This document shows, piece by piece, positions 61,439 through 64,000 of a DNA stretch of 64,000 bases (the first letter of the stretch is position 1; each line of letters opens with the position of its first letter). The translations under genes and the position numbers were made by a program. Below the pieces are notes generated by a model that saw only the letters and a list, made by a program, of their open reading frames with translations, made no database searches and was not told the DNA's origin. The stretch is from assembly GCF_000835165.1 (NCBI RefSeq), contig NZ_CP007790.1, forward strand, positions 620,001 to 684,000. The letters are read 5' to 3'. This stretch comes from Corynebacterium marinum DSM 44953 (GTDB taxonomy: Bacteria; Actinomycetota; Actinomycetes; Mycobacteriales; Mycobacteriaceae).

Positions 61439-62185
61439 CTACTGGATGAAGACGCCGCGCTCGGCGAACCACGGGACCGGGTCGACGGCGCCGTTGCCGC
61501 TGGGGTGGATCTCGAAGTGCAGGTGGGAGCCGGTGGAGAAACCGAGGCTGCCCATGCCGGCGATGTTCTGGCCGGCGGTGACGCGCTCGCCGACGCCGAC
61601 GTGGAGGGTGACCATGTGGCCGTAGACGGAGACGGATCCGTCGTCGTGGCGGATGCGGATCCACTGGCCGTAGCCGGAGGCAGGTCCGGAGTCGATGACG
61701 GTGCCGTCCATGATCGCGAGGATCGGGGTACCCACGGCGTTAGCGATGTCGATGCCTGCGTGGAGGGTGCCCCAGCGCGGGCCGTAGCCGGAGGTGAAAG
61801 CGCCTTCGGCGGGCTTGACGACGGAGGCGGCGCGGAGAGCCTGATCCATCTGCGCGCGCACGTTGCTGGCTTCCACAGCCTTGGTGAGCTGGTCGGCGAG
61901 GCCGGCAGCCGGCTTGTACTCGGCGATGTTGAGGATCTGCGGGGCGACCTCGGAAGCGGTGGCGGCGAGGCCGGCGGCGTTGGCGGCGAGCTCGATCTCC
62001 GGGGAAGCGGTGGCGGCCTGCTCCGGAGCCTGGGCCTGGAGCTGCGCGGCGGCTGCGCCGCCGATGCCTGCGGTGGAGACTGCGCCGGTTGCCACCGCGA
62101 CGAGGGCGATGCGGCCCTTGGTCGTCTGCGAGGAGGTGATCCTGCGGTGTCGACCTGCCATCGACCGCTGAGCCTTCTGACGCAT
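61439..62185 (-). CDS. Secreted M23 (LytM) peptidase
   Basis: A 248-residue exported protein with a long basic signal region (about 1-48). An Ala-rich linker (about 49-130) and a LytM domain (SGYGPRWGTLHAGIDIANAVG ... GSHLHFEIHPSGNGAVDP) follow, with the Zn ligands of HAGID and HLH in place. The last 120 residues are very similar to the M23 protein at 57125, so the two arose by duplication. ATG 62185 is chosen (MRQKAQRSMAGRHRR); an upstream in-frame ATG at 62212 is less likely. Peptidoglycan remodelling during growth is the likely role. Confidence 0.9.
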   Translation of the reverse strand: MRQKAQRSMAGRHRRITSSQTTKGRIALVAVATGAVSTAGIGGAAAAQLQAQAPEQAATASPEIELAANAAGLAATASEVAPQILNIAEYKPAAGLADQLTKAVEASNVRAQMDQALRAASVVKPAEGAFTSGYGPRWGTLHAGIDIANAVGTPILAIMDGTVIDSGPASGYGQWIRIRHDDGSVSVYGHMVTLHVGVGERVTAGQNIAGMGSLGFSTGSHLHFEIHPSGNGAVDPVPWFAERGVFIQ

Positions 62186-62399
62186 GGAGCCTTCTTCCGT
62201 TGATTGCCACAACCATTGGGTTACGCGATTGTGACCGCTTTGTTATCTACGATCGGTAACAATAGCGTCTCGGTCCACCCCTGGCAACCGAAGACGGCGA
62301 AATCCCCTTAAATCGCCGCCGGCATCGCAGACGTTACATCCGGGCACCACACGGTCGTGGCATCGGGTTGGCGGGCGGCGGCCGTGGCAGAGTGGGAGC
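62186..62399. promoter_or_regulatory. Divergent M23/perM control region
   Basis: No gene. GTTATCTACGATCGGTAAC at 62239-62257 is an imperfect palindrome (GTTA...TAAC) beside GTAACAATAGCG and could be an operator. No ydaO-type motif is seen here, unlike at rpf. CAGAGT at 62388-62393 may be the -10 of the next gene. Confidence 0.35.
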
Positions 62400-63866
62400 G
62401 TGATGAGCAAGAAGACCAGCCCCCAGTCCCGGCCGGGTCGGCGCCCTCGCAGGATTCGCGCCGGCGGCCCCACCGCAGGTCACAAGGCTACGGCCGGCCC
62501 GGCGCCCAAGAAACAGGTCCCCGCCGGTCTCCGAGGGAGACTGCGCCGCTACCTCCCCGTGGCCGCGGTTCCCAACATCGTGGTGGTGCTCGGCATTATC
62601 GTCGTCGCCCTCGCCGGCCTCCTGTTCACCGGAATGTCCCTGACGGCGCTTCCGGCGACGATTGCGCAGCTGTGGCTCATCCTCAACCTCGTTCCCGTGT
62701 CCGCCGACGGCATCGTCCTCGGGGTCTTGCCGTTGCTCCCCGCGATCGGGCTCGCCACGCTCATCGCGCGCAGGGTGAACCGGGCGGTCCGCGACCGGGT
62801 GAGCATGGCGGATCTGCTGGTCCTGGCAGTCGGCACCCTCGCAGTCCCGCTGGTCCTCACCCTCGTCGCCTGCGCGATGATGTGGGACGCCGGCCGTGTC
62901 TTTGACGTCGGCGTTCCCCCGCTGGGGCACGCGGTCGCCCGGACCCTGCTGCTCCACCTCATCGCGTTGGCCGTCGGCATGGGCGGGCGTCTGTGGCGCG
63001 CCGTGCTGCGCCGTTACCGGGCACCGGAATGGCTTGTCGACGCCGTCGCCACCGCCGCCCGCATCCTTCTCCTGCTTTCCGCAGCGTCCCTGGTGATCCT
63101 CCTGGTCCTGCTGGTGGCGGGATGGCCGCGGCAGGTGGAACTCGCCGGGATCTACGGCACCACCGGCGGCGTGGTGGGGGGTGCGCTGTTGAGCCTGCTC
63201 TACCTGCCGAACGCCGTCATCGCGGTGATCTCCGTCGTCCTGGGCTCCGAATTCCACCTGGGCGCCGCCTCCGTCTCCCTGTACGCGATCGACCTCACGG
63301 AGCTGCCGCTGCTGCCCTTGATGGCCCTCATCCCGGGCTGGGCGCATCCGTGGTCGATCCTTCTCCTGCTGGTCCCTTCGTTCACCGTGGCCTTCGTGCT
63401 GGGGAATGTCCGGTTCACCGTGGTGCAGACCCTGGCCACGAGCGCGGCCATCGCCGTCATGGTGCTGGTGGGCAGCTACCTCACCTGGGGGGAAATCGGT
63501 TATCTGGGCACGGGCGGTCCGATGGTCTGGTTGACCGCCGGGTTGGCCTTCGCCTGGACCGCCGGTATCGGTGTGGCGGCCGCGCTGCTCGGCCGCGTGG
63601 CCGACCGCCGCGCCCCGGCCCGCGTCGCGAAGCCGGAGGAGCAGGTGGCGGAACAGGAGGAACCAGCGGCTTCGGAGTCACCGGATTTCGTCGACGGCGA
63701 GGTTGTCGACGTGACAGAGGAACCCGCGGAGGAGGCCGAGGAACCCGCCGAGGAACCCTCGGAGGAGGCAGAGGAGCCTGCGGAGGAACCCGCCGACGGG
63801 GATCAAGAAGCGCCGGAAGTAGAGGAAGACGGCGTTAAAGCCGTAGATGAGGAACGCAGGGACTAA
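62400..63866 (+). CDS. perM: DUF6350/PerM-like integral membrane protein
   Basis: A 488-residue protein with a basic N-terminus and about ten membrane helices between residues 50 and 400. A long acidic tail (about 405-485) is built of Glu-Glu-Pro-Ala repeats. It resembles actinobacterial DUF6350 proteins and mycobacterial PerM (Rv0955), which stabilises the divisome in persistence. The position before purN also matches mycobacteria. GTG 62400 has CAGAGT six bases upstream; ATG 62403 is equally possible. The stop TAA forms part of the purN -10 box. Confidence 0.82.
   Translation: MMSKKTSPQSRPGRRPRRIRAGGPTAGHKATAGPAPKKQVPAGLRGRLRRYLPVAAVPNIVVVLGIIVVALAGLLFTGMSLTALPATIAQLWLILNLVPVSADGIVLGVLPLLPAIGLATLIARRVNRAVRDRVSMADLLVLAVGTLAVPLVLTLVACAMMWDAGRVFDVGVPPLGHAVARTLLLHLIALAVGMGGRLWRAVLRRYRAPEWLVDAVATAARILLLLSAASLVILLVLLVAGWPRQVELAGIYGTTGGVVGGALLSLLYLPNAVIAVISVVLGSEFHLGAASVSLYAIDLTELPLLPLMALIPGWAHPWSILLLLVPSFTVAFVLGNVRFTVVQTLATSAAIAVMVLVGSYLTWGEIGYLGTGGPMVWLTAGLAFAWTAGIGVAAALLGRVADRRAPARVAKPEEQVAEQEEPAASESPDFVDGEVVDVTEEPAEEAEEPAEEPSEEAEEPAEEPADGDQEAPEVEEDGVKAVDEERRD
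63715..63800 (+). repeat. Glu/Pro-rich coding repeat in the perM tail
   Basis: Tandem imperfect units of GAGGAACCCGCNGAGGAG-type sequence encode EEPAEEAEEPAEEPSEEAEEP. The repeats vary at third codon positions. Such repeats can change length by slippage or recombination. Confidence 0.7.
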
Positions 63867-63876
63867 GATCGGTCCG

Positions 63877-64000
63877 GTGACTTCCACCCTCGATCCGAAC
63901 ATCCCCGACGACGACCCCATAGAGGTCGTCGTCCTTGTGTCCGGCAGCGGAACACTGCTGCAGGCCATCCTGGACAACCAGGATTCCCGCTACCGGGTCT
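63877..64000 (+). CDS. purN: Phosphoribosylglycinamide formyltransferase PurN, 3' end outside the window
   Basis: The first 41 codons are visible: after a short acidic N-terminus, IEVVVLVSGSGTLLQAILD matches the opening strand and phosphate loop of PurN, which transfers a formyl group in step three of purine synthesis. GTG 63877 has TAAGAT at 63864-63869 seven bases upstream, so the mRNA is probably leaderless, and the -10 overlaps the perM stop. purH would be expected next. Confidence 0.88.
   Translation, partial: MTSTLDPNIPDDDPIEVVVLVSGSGTLLQAILDNQDSRYRV

Overview
The window is a stretch of chromosome from a high-GC Corynebacterium. The 16S/23S/5S sequences are actinobacterial. Several genes are characteristic of mycolic-acid bacteria: a resuscitation-promoting factor behind a c-di-AMP riboswitch, mycoredoxin, SepH, a PerM-like membrane protein, and an XPB helicase beside its partner protein. 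The gene order (helicase, rpf, csp, serC, gltA, fkpA, mctC, thyA-dfrA, lhr, pgi, pcrA, purN) recalls the C. glutamicum core chromosome; that comparison is from memory, not from a search. I see no phage, insertion sequence, CRISPR array or other obvious island.

Layout. 1-2.6 kb: the end of an iron-chelate ABC importer (permease, ATPase) and an ACR3/bile-acid-type transporter. 2.6-8.7 kb: an rrn operon with tandem promoters, a leader, 16S, a spacer without tRNA, 23S and 5S. 8.9-17.7 kb: an ABC permease with no ATPase beside it, a PLP aminotransferase with a membrane protein, the XPB-like helicase with its large partner, and a small conserved protein. 17.8-21.5 kb: Rpf with its riboswitch, a cold-shock protein, a DUF2771-type protein, a glutaminyl cyclase lipoprotein and a DUF3027-type protein. 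21.4-29.8 kb: a degenerate class-IV aminotransferase, a purine permease, an SPOUT methyltransferase, a DUF6928-type protein, SepH, SerC, citrate synthase and FKBP. 29.9-36.3 kb: malic enzyme, aldo/keto reductase, the DUF485/MctC carboxylate uptake pair, a serine-hydrolase-like exported protein, a Tat-exported DUF1906 protein and tRNA-Arg(CCU). 36.4-46.4 kb: cysQ-thyA-dfrA-mrx1 operon, lhr, a Nei-type glycosylase, DedA, and DUF1707 and YccF membrane proteins. 46.4-48.8 kb: a small metal-binding protein and a P1B ATPase, each behind the same FNR-type promoter module. 48.9-57.1 kb: GCS2-type ligase, pgi, a MhuD-type haem-degrading enzyme, aldehyde dehydrogenase, chorismate mutase and PcrA. 57.1-64 kb: two LytM endopeptidases around a MacB-like ABC exporter, PerM and the start of purN.

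Themes. Central carbon metabolism (gltA, malic enzyme, mctC, pgi) lies among DNA repair (XPB pair, Lhr, Nei, PcrA), thiol/redox and folate/thymidylate genes, and envelope growth genes (Rpf, two M23 proteins, SepH, PerM). Many genes appear leaderless, with a TANNNT-like -10 box 6-7 nt before the start codon. Many convergent pairs share exactly four bases at their stop codons. No transcription-factor gene is present, so the regulators of the operators described here lie elsewhere.

The most novel-looking items are the paired FNR-like class-II promoters driving an HMA protein and a CPG-motif P1B ATPase, the class-IV aminotransferase homologue that has lost its PLP lysine, the WYL-like C-terminus on the XPB partner, and terminators built into or against the next gene's promoter.
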